From an uncultured Lachnospiraceae bacterium (GTDB lineage Bacteria > Bacillota_A > Clostridia > Lachnospirales > Lachnospiraceae), in NCBI GenBank assembly GCA_910585655.1, contig CAJUFW010000001.1, forward strand, positions 16,299-80,298: a DNA stretch of 64,000 nucleotides. Reading direction: 5' to 3'. A program made the translations under genes and the position numbers. Below the pieces are notes generated by a model. It ran no database searches. It was not told where the DNA came from and saw nothing but the letters and a program-made list of their open reading frames with translations. Positions 53,614 through 61,188 of the stretch are shown piece by piece. Numbering within the stretch: position 1 is the stretch's first letter; each line of letters opens with the position of its first letter.

Positions 53614-54027
53614 ATGGAGGCAAAGACGGAGACAGAGAAAGGGTATCAAAAGTGGCTGGAATTAAAAGCATTGAGAAACCTAAAAAAATTTCCCTTGGTA
53701 AAAGGAGTAGAAAATCCAAAGTTGCGACGGATTTATCCGTTGATGCAAAAAAGTGTACAACAAATTATGGAGCTTTTAGAAGAGTATCCGGTTTCCCTTA
53801 TTGTCTTTGGGAGCGCTTTAACGATGAAATGCAATATTACCAGCGATCTGGATTTATGTATCCAGACAACGGCTTATGATAAAGAATTATTTTATGATTT
53901 GGCAAAGAAAATCGCCTGTATGGTAGACGTAAGGACAGATATCCTTTATTACAATGATTTAACAAAACAGGATCGGATAAAAGAAGAAATCGATCGAAAT
54001 GGATATTGGATACAGGAGGCGGGATAA
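53614..54027 (+). CDS. MNT-type nucleotidyltransferase (antitoxin candidate)
   Basis: 137 aa minimal nucleotidyltransferase. The active-site pattern is GSALTMKCNITSDLDL: Gly66-Ser67, then Asp78 and Asp80, as in MNT domains, with a third acidic residue in VDVRTDILYY. In MNT/HEPN pairs the MNT protein neutralises a HEPN RNase toxin, in some by AMPylation. It directly precedes a HEPN gene with no gap (stop TAA then ATG). AT-rich composition contrasts with the decarboxylase genes and thiD on either side. AAGGAG lies 7 bp before the ATG. Confidence 0.87.
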   Translation: MEAKTETEKGYQKWLELKALRNLKKFPLVKGVENPKLRRIYPLMQKSVQQIMELLEEYPVSLIVFGSALTMKCNITSDLDLCIQTTAYDKELFYDLAKKIACMVDVRTDILYYNDLTKQDRIKEEIDRNGYWIQEAG

Positions 54028-54429
54028 ATGTGTTATTTGTTAGATAAAGCCAGAAAAGATTATAATGTGGTAAAAGAATTGTATCGGATCAATGATGAAA
54101 TGTATTTGGATATTTGTTGTTATCATATACAGCAGGCGATTGAGAAAATTTTGAAATGCAGTATTGAATTAAAGGGAAGTCGTTATGAATTTACCCATAA
54201 TATAGCACGCCTTTATCAAGATTTTATTGCGTGTGGCTGGGAGGAAATAAGAGATCTGCAGCTTATGGCAGGAACATTGACAGACTGGGAAGCAGGAAGT
54301 CGCTATAAGGAATCTTTTTTTGCAACAACAGCAGATTTACAGACGGCTATGGAGCTTTATCAGACCTTGGAGGAAAAGATACAACAATATTTAGAAGATT
54401 TAGAAACAGAGGAAGGAGATAACAAATGA
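54028..54429 (+). CDS. HEPN-domain protein (toxin candidate)
   Basis: 133 aa helical HEPN domain. AYHIQQAIEKILKC-like CCYHIQQAIEKILKCSIEL and a catalytic RNase motif R-x4-H (Arg52-YEFT-His57). The position two after His, Tyr in HepT toxins and site of AMPylation, is Ile here, so the control mechanism may differ. It follows the MNT gene immediately and overlaps thiD by 4 bp (ATGA), so thiamine gene translation is coupled to it. AT-rich like its partner. Confidence 0.85.
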   Translation: MCYLLDKARKDYNVVKELYRINDEMYLDICCYHIQQAIEKILKCSIELKGSRYEFTHNIARLYQDFIACGWEEIRDLQLMAGTLTDWEAGSRYKESFFATTADLQTAMELYQTLEEKIQQYLEDLETEEGDNK

Positions 54430-55208
54430 AAACAGCATTGAGTATCGCCGGTTCCGATTGCAGCGGAGGCGCCGGAATTCAGGCAGATTTAAAAACTATG
54501 TCGGCGCTGGGTGTATTTGGCATGAGTGTGATTGTATCGGTAGTGGCAGAAAATACCAGCCGTGTGCTTTCGGTAGAGGATGTCTCTCCGGCAATGATTG
54601 CAGCGCAGATCGACGCGGTATTTGAGGATATCGAAGTAAGCGCCGTCAAGGTAGGGATGCTTTCCACCCCGGAATGTATGAGAGCAGTAGCCGAAAAACT
54701 AAAACAATACCAGCCGCCGCATGTTGTTATCGATCCGGTCATGTATGCCAAAAACGGCAGTCCCTTGATGCAGGAGGATTCGATTGATACCTTGATTAAG
54801 ACAGTGATTCCTCTGGCTACTTTACTGACGCCGAATATCCCGGAGGCAGAAAAGATTTCCGGCAGACGGATTGAAACAGTAGAGGATATGAAAGAGGCAG
54901 CCAGGGAAATCCGGGAGATGGGAGCTAAGGCAGTTTTGGTAAAGGGCGGTCATTATATAGGCGACGCCGAGGATATTTTATATGACGGAACTGCTTATAC
55001 GACCTTTGTCAAAAAGCGGATTGAAACAAAAAATACCCATGGGACAGGCTGTACGCTTTCCAGTGCGATTGCTTCGTATCTGGCATTAGGCGAGCCGTTA
55101 GAACGGGCTGTTGATTTAGCCAAGGAATATGTAACCGGAGCGATTGAACATGCGTTGGAATTAGGAAAAGGCTGTGGTCCGACACATCATTTCTTTCGGT
55201 TCTATTAG
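54426..55208 (+). CDS. thiD: Hydroxymethylpyrimidine/phosphomethylpyrimidine kinase
   Basis: 260 aa ribokinase-fold enzyme that phosphorylates HMP and HMP-P for thiamine synthesis and salvage. IAGSDCSGGAGIQADLKTMSALGVFGMS is the substrate region, and the ATP-anion hole is KKRIETKNTHGTGCTLSSAIA. It starts within the stop of the HEPN gene and runs to 14 bp before the ATG of thiM. GAAGGAGATAACAA precedes the ATG. No TPP riboswitch is visible upstream. Confidence 0.95.
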   Translation: MKTALSIAGSDCSGGAGIQADLKTMSALGVFGMSVIVSVVAENTSRVLSVEDVSPAMIAAQIDAVFEDIEVSAVKVGMLSTPECMRAVAEKLKQYQPPHVVIDPVMYAKNGSPLMQEDSIDTLIKTVIPLATLLTPNIPEAEKISGRRIETVEDMKEAAREIREMGAKAVLVKGGHYIGDAEDILYDGTAYTTFVKKRIETKNTHGTGCTLSSAIASYLALGEPLERAVDLAKEYVTGAIEHALELGKGCGPTHHFFRFY

Positions 55209-55221
55209 AATGGAGGAATCA

Positions 55222-56055
55222 ATGACAATAGAGGAAAGCAGACAGAAACGACCTCTGGTGCATTGTATCACCAATTATGTAACGGTACAGGATGTGGCAA
55301 ATATGATCCTGGCTTGCGGCGGCGCTCCGATCATGGCGGACGATCCTTTAGAAGCAGCGCAGATAACGGCGGCAGGCGATGCCCTGGTATTAAACATAGG
55401 AACGCTGCAGGAACAAAGAGTCGCTTCTATGCTGGCGTCCGGTCATATGGCGATGGAAAAAGGGATTCCGGTGATTTTAGATCCGGTAGGGATAGGAGCC
55501 TCTGAATTCCGCAACCGCGTGGTTTTACAGCTTTTAGAGGAACTGGACGTAACGGTTTTAAGGGGAAATTATGCGGAGGTGGCTTTTTTAGCGGGAAAGG
55601 GAGCCAGCGTCCGAGGGGTAGACAGTGCTTTTGTGACAGTAGACCGGCAGAGAAGAATACCGGCAAGTGTGTTGCCGGAGGAGATACAAAATGCAATAGA
55701 GAACGCGCAGCTTGCGGCAAAGCGTTATCATTGTCTGGTGGTGATGACCGGGGCAACGGATGTGATAACGGACGGGGGACGGGTAACGCTGGTTGCGAAC
55801 GGAGTTCCCCAGATGAGCCAGGTGACAGGAACCGGCTGTATGCTTTCCGGAGTAGTCGGTACTTTTACAGGAGCAAATAAAAATTATTTTGAAGCGGCTG
55901 TTTTGGCAGTCACATCGATGGGCATTGCCGGAGAGCTTTCTTGGGAGAAATACCAAGAGGCAGGTCTGGGAAGCTTTCGGATCGGCTTGTTTGACGCCAT
56001 GAGCCGGATGGATGATACGACTATACGGCATCGAGCCGTTATCCGGAAAGGATAA
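55222..56055 (+). CDS. thiM: Hydroxyethylthiazole kinase
   Basis: 277 aa. VHCITNYVTVQDVANMILACGGAPIMADDP is the signature N-terminus, PVILDPVGIGASEFRN the thiazole-binding region, and QVTGTGCMLSGVVGTF the anion hole with catalytic Cys. It salvages thiazole alcohol. The start is the ATG 5 bp after GGAGGAATC; two earlier in-frame ATGs overlap thiD or the ribosome site. With thiD and thiE this makes a salvage-type operon without thiC/thiG. Confidence 0.93.
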   Translation: MTIEESRQKRPLVHCITNYVTVQDVANMILACGGAPIMADDPLEAAQITAAGDALVLNIGTLQEQRVASMLASGHMAMEKGIPVILDPVGIGASEFRNRVVLQLLEELDVTVLRGNYAEVAFLAGKGASVRGVDSAFVTVDRQRRIPASVLPEEIQNAIENAQLAAKRYHCLVVMTGATDVITDGGRVTLVANGVPQMSQVTGTGCMLSGVVGTFTGANKNYFEAAVLAVTSMGIAGELSWEKYQEAGLGSFRIGLFDAMSRMDDTTIRHRAVIRKG

Positions 56056-56085
56056 TTTTAGTTTAAAAGGCGGCAGGAGGAACAA

Positions 56086-56724
56086 ATGGAAAATAAAGGA
56101 AAGAAACAGGTGGATTATACGCTTTATCTTTGTACCGACCGCAGGCTGATGACAAGCAGCAGCATCGAGGAATGTGTAGAAGCGGCAATACAGGGTGGAG
56201 TGACAGTCGTTCAGTTACGGGAAAAAGAGTGTACAAGCCGGGAATTTTTTGAACTGGCGTTGCGGGTTAAGCAGATAACAAGCCGATATGGGGTGCCTTT
56301 GATTATCAACGACCGCGTGGACATTGCATTGGCAGCAGATGCAGACGGTGTACATGTCGGTCAGAAAGATCTGCCTTGTGGGGCGGTACGCAGGATGATA
56401 GGGGAAGAGAAAATTGTCGGCGTTTCTGCGCCTAATCTGTCGGCGGCTTTGCAGGCGGAGCAGGACGGAGCGGATTATATCGGTGTGGGAGCCGTATTTG
56501 CTACAGGGACAAAGCAGGATGCCATCGTAATTGCGGCAGAAGAATTAGAGAAAATCCGAAAAGCAGTTTCGATTCCCATCGTGGCGATTGGCGGAATCCA
56601 AAAGCAGAATCTTCCTCTGCTAAAGGGGAAAGGTATAAACGGAATAGCCGTAATATCCGCGATTGTAGTGCAGCCGGATGTAGAAAAGGCAGCGAAGGAA
56701 CTCCGGGAGCTGTGGGAAGCATAA
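56086..56724 (+). CDS. thiE: Thiamine-phosphate synthase
   Basis: 212 aa TIM barrel joining HMP-PP and thiazole phosphate to thiamine phosphate. YLCTDRRLM, GVTVVQLREKECTSREF, DRVDIALAADADGVHVGQKDLP, YIGVGAVFATGTKQDA and VAIGGIQKQN are the usual strand-end motifs. GGCAGGAGGAACAA precedes the ATG. It ends the thiDME group. Confidence 0.94.
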   Translation: MENKGKKQVDYTLYLCTDRRLMTSSSIEECVEAAIQGGVTVVQLREKECTSREFFELALRVKQITSRYGVPLIINDRVDIALAADADGVHVGQKDLPCGAVRRMIGEEKIVGVSAPNLSAALQAEQDGADYIGVGAVFATGTKQDAIVIAAEELEKIRKAVSIPIVAIGGIQKQNLPLLKGKGINGIAVISAIVVQPDVEKAAKELRELWEA

Positions 56725-56760
56725 ACAGAAAAAATGAGATATTTTTCCGAAATAACGGGA

Positions 56761-56788
56761 TTGTAAAATCAACAGGTTCTGTTATGCT
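56761..56788 (+). promoter_or_regulatory. Promoter of the sugar isomerase/epimerase gene
   Basis: TTGTAA and TATGCT separated by 16 bp, 48 bp before the ATG. Confidence 0.6.
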
Positions 56789-56835
56789 AAGAACAACAAG
56801 ATTATCATTGATTAGGAGGAAAGGGGAAAAGAAAC

Positions 56836-57771
56836 ATGAAAATAGGTCTGATTTTGTATTCTGTCCGCAACGAGATGGAACAGGATGCCATTGGCACGGT
56901 AGAAAAGGTGGCAGAACTGGGCTATAAAAATATCGAGGTCTGCAACCACAATGCGATCAACGATCCGGGCTGTGGCTTTGGAGTAGAGGCAAAGGCGCTC
57001 AAGGAAACCTTTGATAAATTTGGTTCCCAGGTTATCAGCGCTCATATTTTCCCATTTGAAAAGTCGGATATTCCGGCGGTGCTGGAATACAACCGGGTAC
57101 TAAGGAATACCAATATCGTCAATCCAATGGGGCGCTTTACTACATATGACGATCTGATGCGTCAATGTGAATATTTTAATAAAATGGGAAAAATCTGCCG
57201 GGAAGCCGGGATGAACTATCTGTATCACAACCATAATCACGAGTTTCGTACCTTCCAGGGAAAAAGCATTTTGGATCTGATTGTAGAAAATACCGATCCG
57301 CAATATCTTTCCTTGGAGCTGGATACGTTCTGGACGATGCGGGCAGGGCTTGATCCGGTGGAACAGCTAAAGCATTTTGGCAAGCGGGTCAAGCTGGTGC
57401 ATCAAAAGGACTTTGCCTGGGACAGCCTGGTGCCGATTAATTTAAACGGTCTGACCCCAGAGGAGCGGGAGATGAAGCCAGAGGAGGCAACCGGAATCAA
57501 CGGAGACAGCAACTATGCCAAGAGCGGCGGGAAACATCTAAACGAGGCAGAGGCGATAGAAAAGGCAAGGGTAGCCGCAAACAGTGCCTTTGCGGAAATC
57601 GGGACAGGTATTATGAAAATTCAGGATATCATTGATACGGCAGAGGCGTATACCGATGCGGAATATATGATTTTGGAGCAGGATTATACCAGAATGCCAA
57701 GCCAGATCGAAAGCGTGGCAAAGAGTATGGAAGCATTCCGGAAATTTGAACATATTTCCTGGGAGCGTTAA
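56836..57771 (+). CDS. Sugar phosphate isomerase/epimerase (xylose-isomerase-like TIM barrel)
   Basis: 311 aa. GLILYSVRNEMEQD, KNIEVCNHN, MNYLYHNHNHEFRTFQG, YLSLELDTFWTMRAGLDPVEQL, VKLVHQKDFAW and a late IMILEQDYTRMPSQIES are the metal-site segments of the AP-endonuclease 2/xylose-isomerase-like superfamily (Glu, Asp, His, Glu). Members act as ketose epimerases or isomerases, or in inositol breakdown. The substrate cannot be read and no pathway partners adjoin it. GAGGAAAGGGG is upstream. A terminator follows. Confidence 0.85.
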   Translation: MKIGLILYSVRNEMEQDAIGTVEKVAELGYKNIEVCNHNAINDPGCGFGVEAKALKETFDKFGSQVISAHIFPFEKSDIPAVLEYNRVLRNTNIVNPMGRFTTYDDLMRQCEYFNKMGKICREAGMNYLYHNHNHEFRTFQGKSILDLIVENTDPQYLSLELDTFWTMRAGLDPVEQLKHFGKRVKLVHQKDFAWDSLVPINLNGLTPEEREMKPEEATGINGDSNYAKSGGKHLNEAEAIEKARVAANSAFAEIGTGIMKIQDIIDTAEAYTDAEYMILEQDYTRMPSQIESVAKSMEAFRKFEHISWER

Positions 57772-57795
57772 AAAAGGGGACTGTTTATCTGATAT

Positions 57796-57820
57796 TGAAC
57801 TGCTTCCCGTCAAGTAGACA
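57796..57820. mobile_element. Possible solo end of an IS3/IS150-type element
   Basis: TGAACTGCTTCCCGTCAAGT, followed by AGACA, resembles the terminal repeat of IS3-group elements (TGAACTGC ... AGACA). No transposase gene is present and I did not find a matching inverted end, so this would be a relic. Confidence 0.3.
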
Positions 57821-57842
57821 ATTGAAAAAATATAAATTTTTC

Positions 57843-57871
57843 CTGCCAGTAGATTATCTGCTGGCAGTTTT
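57843..57871 (+). terminator. Terminator after the isomerase/epimerase gene
   Basis: CTGCCAG pairs with CTGGCAG and is followed by TTTTG. Confidence 0.8.
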
Positions 57872-58247
57872 GCAAGTAAATTCCAGCCGCTGTAAGTTTA
57901 CTGTGAGTCATTTTTCATTTGGCGCAACAGCAGTAAACTCACAATTCCGTATATTTTCTGCTATATATTGAGGATTTGCAATGTGTCTTGTACAGCCTTG
58001 ATTCGAGTATTTAATAGTGGATTTCATATGAAGGTTACGGCAAATATGTAATACACGTTCAGCTCATCAAGACTTTTTCGTTTGCCATGGCAGGAGTAAG
58101 GTAAAAAACTGCATAATTTAGTACTTCGAGACAAACTTGGGCATACCATAGTAGATGAATAATACTTGGGCTACGATAAAACTACGAATGAGGAAATGAA
58201 AAATATGAAATGTAGATAATCGTTAAATTATGATTGATATCTTTTGC
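57872..58247. other. Non-coding stretch, possibly decayed gene remnant
   Basis: No open frame of useful length on either strand. Scattered forward fragments, such as LRDKLGHTIVDE and TTNEEMKNMKC near 58120-58218, faintly recall the end of a tyrosine recombinase, but are interrupted by stops. Composition is AT-rich. I see no other structure except the imperfect inverted pair AAGTTTACTG (57894) and CAGTAAACT (57931). Confidence 0.35.
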
Positions 58248-58276
58248 TTTACAATGTAATGACGATGTTGTATAAT
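58248..58276 (+). promoter_or_regulatory. Promoter of the RelB-like/Fic pair
   Basis: TTTACA and consensus TATAAT with a 17-bp spacer, 20 bp before the antitoxin start. Confidence 0.85.
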
Positions 58277-58295
58277 GACTGTAGGAGGGATGATT

Positions 58296-58622
58296 ATGGC
58301 AAACACATCATTATTGCAAGTACGAACCTCTGCAGAGGATAAAGAGAAAGCATCTGCGATACTGGAAAAGTTAGGGACTAACCTGTCAGCGGTTGTGAAT
58401 ATGCTCATCAAGCAGATCATTATCACGGAAGGAATTCCGTTCGAGGTAAAGATGGGGCATCCCGTGTATTCAGCGGAAGAAGCAGTAAACGAAGTGAGGG
58501 CGACAATGGCATTTGAAGACATGGATTTGACGGAAGAGGATGTCCGGATGCTGTACGCTTATAAGAACAGAAATGTTTTGGGGGATGACTTGCGCCGGGA
58601 AATTCTGGGAGGTGAAAAGTAG
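58296..58622 (+). CDS. RelB/DinJ-type antitoxin
   Basis: 108 aa. The N-terminus SLLQVRTSAEDKEKASAILEKLGTNLSAVVNMLIKQIIIT is a ribbon-helix-helix of the RelB/DinJ antitoxin type (compare VRVDEELKEEAEAVLEELGLSLS in that family). The tail (YSAEEAVNEVRATM ... LRREILGGEK) would contact the toxin. It binds its own promoter in known systems. AGGAGGG is 6 bp before the chosen ATG; an earlier ATG abuts it. The partner is a Fic protein rather than a RelE/YafQ RNase, which is unusual. Confidence 0.88.
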   Translation: MANTSLLQVRTSAEDKEKASAILEKLGTNLSAVVNMLIKQIIITEGIPFEVKMGHPVYSAEEAVNEVRATMAFEDMDLTEEDVRMLYAYKNRNVLGDDLRREILGGEK

Positions 58623-58625
58623 CAT

Positions 58626-59129
58626 ATGCCGGATGAGTTATACTGTTATTCTGGCTCCAATGTCCTGAAAAATAAAATGGGGATACAGGACAAGGAACGG
58701 CTTCATGAGACAGAGCGAAAACTGACTATGCTGCGGATTATGGAACTGCTGGATAAGCCGTTGAGGGGTGCTTTCGATTTGAAACACTTGCAGGCAATTC
58801 ACGCCTATATATTTCAGGATGTGTATGATTGGGCGGGGGAGATTTTTGGGAGGCTGAAAGCGGAGAATTATCTGTATGGGCTGGAGGAGGATGGTTTTGC
58901 TGCCCGGCTGGCATATTATTTTTCTGAGATTAATGCCCTGCATCCGTTCCGGGAAGGCAATGGTCGGAGCCAGAGGGAATTCATTCGCTGTCTGGCACTG
59001 CATAACGGATATGTGATAAATTTTGTGAATGTGGGTAAGAATGAAATGCTAGAGGCGAGTAGGGAGTCTTTCCCCTGCGAGTATGAAGCAATGGAGAGTC
59101 TGTTCAGAAAATGTCTCAGAAAACGATAG
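58626..59129 (+). CDS. Fic-family protein (toxin candidate)
   Basis: 167 aa. The catalytic motif HPFREGNGRSQREF (His106) is intact and fits the HPFx(D/E)GNGR consensus for AMP transfer; the flap region LKAENYLYGLEEDGFA precedes it. No inhibitory (S/T)xxxE(G/N) motif is evident in the protein, so inhibition must come from a partner, presumably the RHH protein encoded 3 bp upstream. Targets of related toxins include topoisomerases and translation factors. A possible terminator lies at 59349. Confidence 0.9.
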   Translation: MPDELYCYSGSNVLKNKMGIQDKERLHETERKLTMLRIMELLDKPLRGAFDLKHLQAIHAYIFQDVYDWAGEIFGRLKAENYLYGLEEDGFAARLAYYFSEINALHPFREGNGRSQREFIRCLALHNGYVINFVNVGKNEMLEASRESFPCEYEAMESLFRKCLRKR

Positions 59130-59348
59130 GAGAAGCGGGTATATGAGAAGGGGCATGGGGCATAAGTATTGGGTTACTACATAGAAATGCAATAAGTGTA
59201 GATCATTGTAGAAAGAAAGCAAGATAGTGGAAAAGCAACAATAGAGAATGCACAGCTTATTCACTCTTATTGTAATACTGACATTAAAAACGAAACGTTA
59301 ATCAACATGAGTAAAGAAATGAAAGAGAGGACACAATTGATTTCTAGG
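59130..59348. other. Gene-free stretch after the Fic gene
   Basis: About 220 bp without a convincing frame. It is A-rich on the + strand and shows no repeat or hairpin that I can name before the inverted repeat at 59349. Confidence 0.4.
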
Positions 59349-59393
59349 TGTTGGAACTGTTAGGAACAGCAGTTCCAACATCTGGATTTTTTG
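59349..59393 (+). terminator. Inverted repeat, probable terminator of the RelB/Fic operon
   Basis: TGTTGGAACTG and CAGTTCCAACA form a perfect 11-bp stem with a 10-nt loop, followed by TCTGGATTTTTTG. Confidence 0.7.
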
Positions 59394-59530
59394 TATAATA
59401 GGAAAGTTCTCCGAACTTCCCTATCATACAAAAGCCCTCCGGGGGATGCGCACTTCGCGCCTAAGGAAAATGTCTGCTGACGCAGACGCGCTCCGGCGCG
59501 GGAATTCCACTTTGTAGAATTCTTTTTCAT
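59391..59530. repeat. Intergenic repeat family 2, copy 3 (most complete)
   Basis: A palindrome of about 20-bp arms (TTTTGTATAATAGGAAAGTT, then TCCG loop, then AACTTCCCTATCATACAAAA) is followed by CCTCCGGGGGATGCGCAC, the hairpin GTCTGC-TGAC-GCAGAC, then GCGC-TCCG-GCGC and the end block GAATTCCACTTTGTAGAATTC with TTTTTCAT. Blocks recur in the same order at 11943 and 32137. Confidence 0.8.
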
Positions 59531-59610
59531 ATAATTAGGAAAGCTCTCTGTACAGTCATGTCTCTGACCAGTGCAGAGGTCATTCCTTCCTGAGGATTTT
59601 AGATATAGGT

Positions 59611-59640
59611 TTGACGGAGTTTTTTGAGGAATTGTATGCT
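59611..59640 (+). promoter_or_regulatory. Candidate promoter of the HAD-fusion gene
   Basis: TTGACG and TATGCT with an 18-bp spacer. A second TATAAT at 59705-59710, closer to the gene, lacks a good -35. Confidence 0.5.
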
Positions 59641-59747
59641 CTTTTGTCGAACAAAAATTTTAATTTTTCCTGCGATTTTTCTGGATATTTCAGGGAAAGG
59701 CATGTATAATAGGGAGAGGCTATTAGAAAACAAAAGGAGAAAGAAAA

Positions 59748-61130
59748 ATGAAACCAATCAAGGCGGTTATTTTTGACCTGGACGGGACATTGTTAGATAC
59801 ATTAGAAGATTTAGAGGCTTCGATGAACCATGTGTTAAAGGCTTATCAATATCCGATTCGGACAAGAGAAGAAATACGTTCGTTTGTCGGGAATGGAATC
59901 CGTAAGCTGGTAGAGCGTGCAGCCGGATTTCCGGATGGGATACCAAGGACAGAGGAAGGGGCGTCGATCGGAGCAAAAATAGAGCAAATGTTTCAGGATA
60001 TGAGCGTATATTATGAGGCGCATTGCAAGGAACGTACTGCTCCCTATGCAGGGATTACAGCGTGCCTGGCAGGGCTGAAGCAGGAAGGCATTCAGATGGC
60101 AGTGGTTTCCAATAAATTGGACAAGGCAGTCAAGGAGCTGGTGGACTTGTATTTTTCCGAATGGATTTCGGAATCGGCAGGCGATCAGCCGGGGATGAGA
60201 ACAAAGCCTGCGCCGGATACGCTGTTTCTGGTGATGGAACGCCTGGGGGTATCGCCGGAGGAATGTATTTATGTCGGAGATTCGGACGTCGATATCCAGA
60301 CAGCCGCTCATGCAGGAGTTCCTTGTATTTCTGTCTGCTGGGGCTTTCGTAATCGGGAATTTTTATCAGAACACGGGGCAAAAGCGTTCGTCGATACACC
60401 AGAGGAGTTGTCGGCTGTTCTGACTACCTGGCAGCAGGTGCGAAGACGGCAGTACCAATATTTGCTCTTTGATTTGGATGGGACATTGACGAATCCGGCG
60501 GAAGGGATTACCAAAAGCGTTCAGTATGCTCTAGCCGATTTTGGGATATCGGCAGAGACGAAGGATCTGCTTTGTTTTATCGGACCGCCGCTTTTTGACT
60601 CGTTTCGGGATTTCTATGGCTTTGATAGGGAACAGACAGAGCGCGCCGTTGCCAGATACCGCGAACGTTATACCGAAACCGGAATTTATGAAAATTTTGC
60701 CTATGAGGGAATCCGAGAACTGTTAGAGAAACTGTCAGCGCAGGGTTATCGATTGGGCGTCGCTACTTCCAAGCCGGAGGAAATGGCAAATCGGGTACTT
60801 ATAAAGTATGGGCTAAAAGAGTGGTTTGACGTAGTAGCAGGCAGCAAGTTAGACGGGACAAGATCGCGGAAAAGCGAAGTGATAGAAGAAGCAATAAGGC
60901 GTATGGAAGAGCGGGAGGGAAGTTCCATAAATCGCCGCCAAGTGATCATGATTGGCGATCGAAGCTTTGACGTTTTGGGGGCAGAGGAAGTAGGCGTGGA
61001 TTCTATCGGTATTTCCTATGGGTTTGCAGAGCCTGGAGAGTTAGAACAGGCGGGAGCAGACTTTGTGATCCGGACGGTAGCGGAACTTCATGCCATTTTT
61101 TGCGGAGCATCCGATAGCAGTACCCAATAA
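59748..61130 (+). CDS. Fusion of two HAD-superfamily phosphatases
   Basis: 460 aa, twice the usual length. The first HAD (1-225) begins VIFDLDGTLLDT with Asp10/Asp12, VVSNKLDKAVKEL as motif II and IYVGDSDVDIQTAAHAG as motif IV. The second (about 235-455) begins LLFDLDGTLTNPAEG with Asp242/Asp244, has GVATSKPEEMANRVL, and MIGDRSFDVLGAEEVGVDS. Both appear catalytically complete; each half resembles the phosphoglycolate phosphatase (PGP/Gph) subgroup but they differ from each other substantially. AAAGGAG precedes the ATG. A read-through start or merged assembly is unlikely because no stop or ribosome site lies at the junction. Confidence 0.88.
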   Translation: MKPIKAVIFDLDGTLLDTLEDLEASMNHVLKAYQYPIRTREEIRSFVGNGIRKLVERAAGFPDGIPRTEEGASIGAKIEQMFQDMSVYYEAHCKERTAPYAGITACLAGLKQEGIQMAVVSNKLDKAVKELVDLYFSEWISESAGDQPGMRTKPAPDTLFLVMERLGVSPEECIYVGDSDVDIQTAAHAGVPCISVCWGFRNREFLSEHGAKAFVDTPEELSAVLTTWQQVRRRQYQYLLFDLDGTLTNPAEGITKSVQYALADFGISAETKDLLCFIGPPLFDSFRDFYGFDREQTERAVARYRERYTETGIYENFAYEGIRELLEKLSAQGYRLGVATSKPEEMANRVLIKYGLKEWFDVVAGSKLDGTRSRKSEVIEEAIRRMEEREGSSINRRQVIMIGDRSFDVLGAEEVGVDSIGISYGFAEPGELEQAGADFVIRTVAELHAIFCGASDSSTQ

Positions 61131-61188
61131 ACGGTCATAGCTCCCTGGGCGCTGCCATATGCTTTGCGGCTTAGAGAGGAAGGATATG

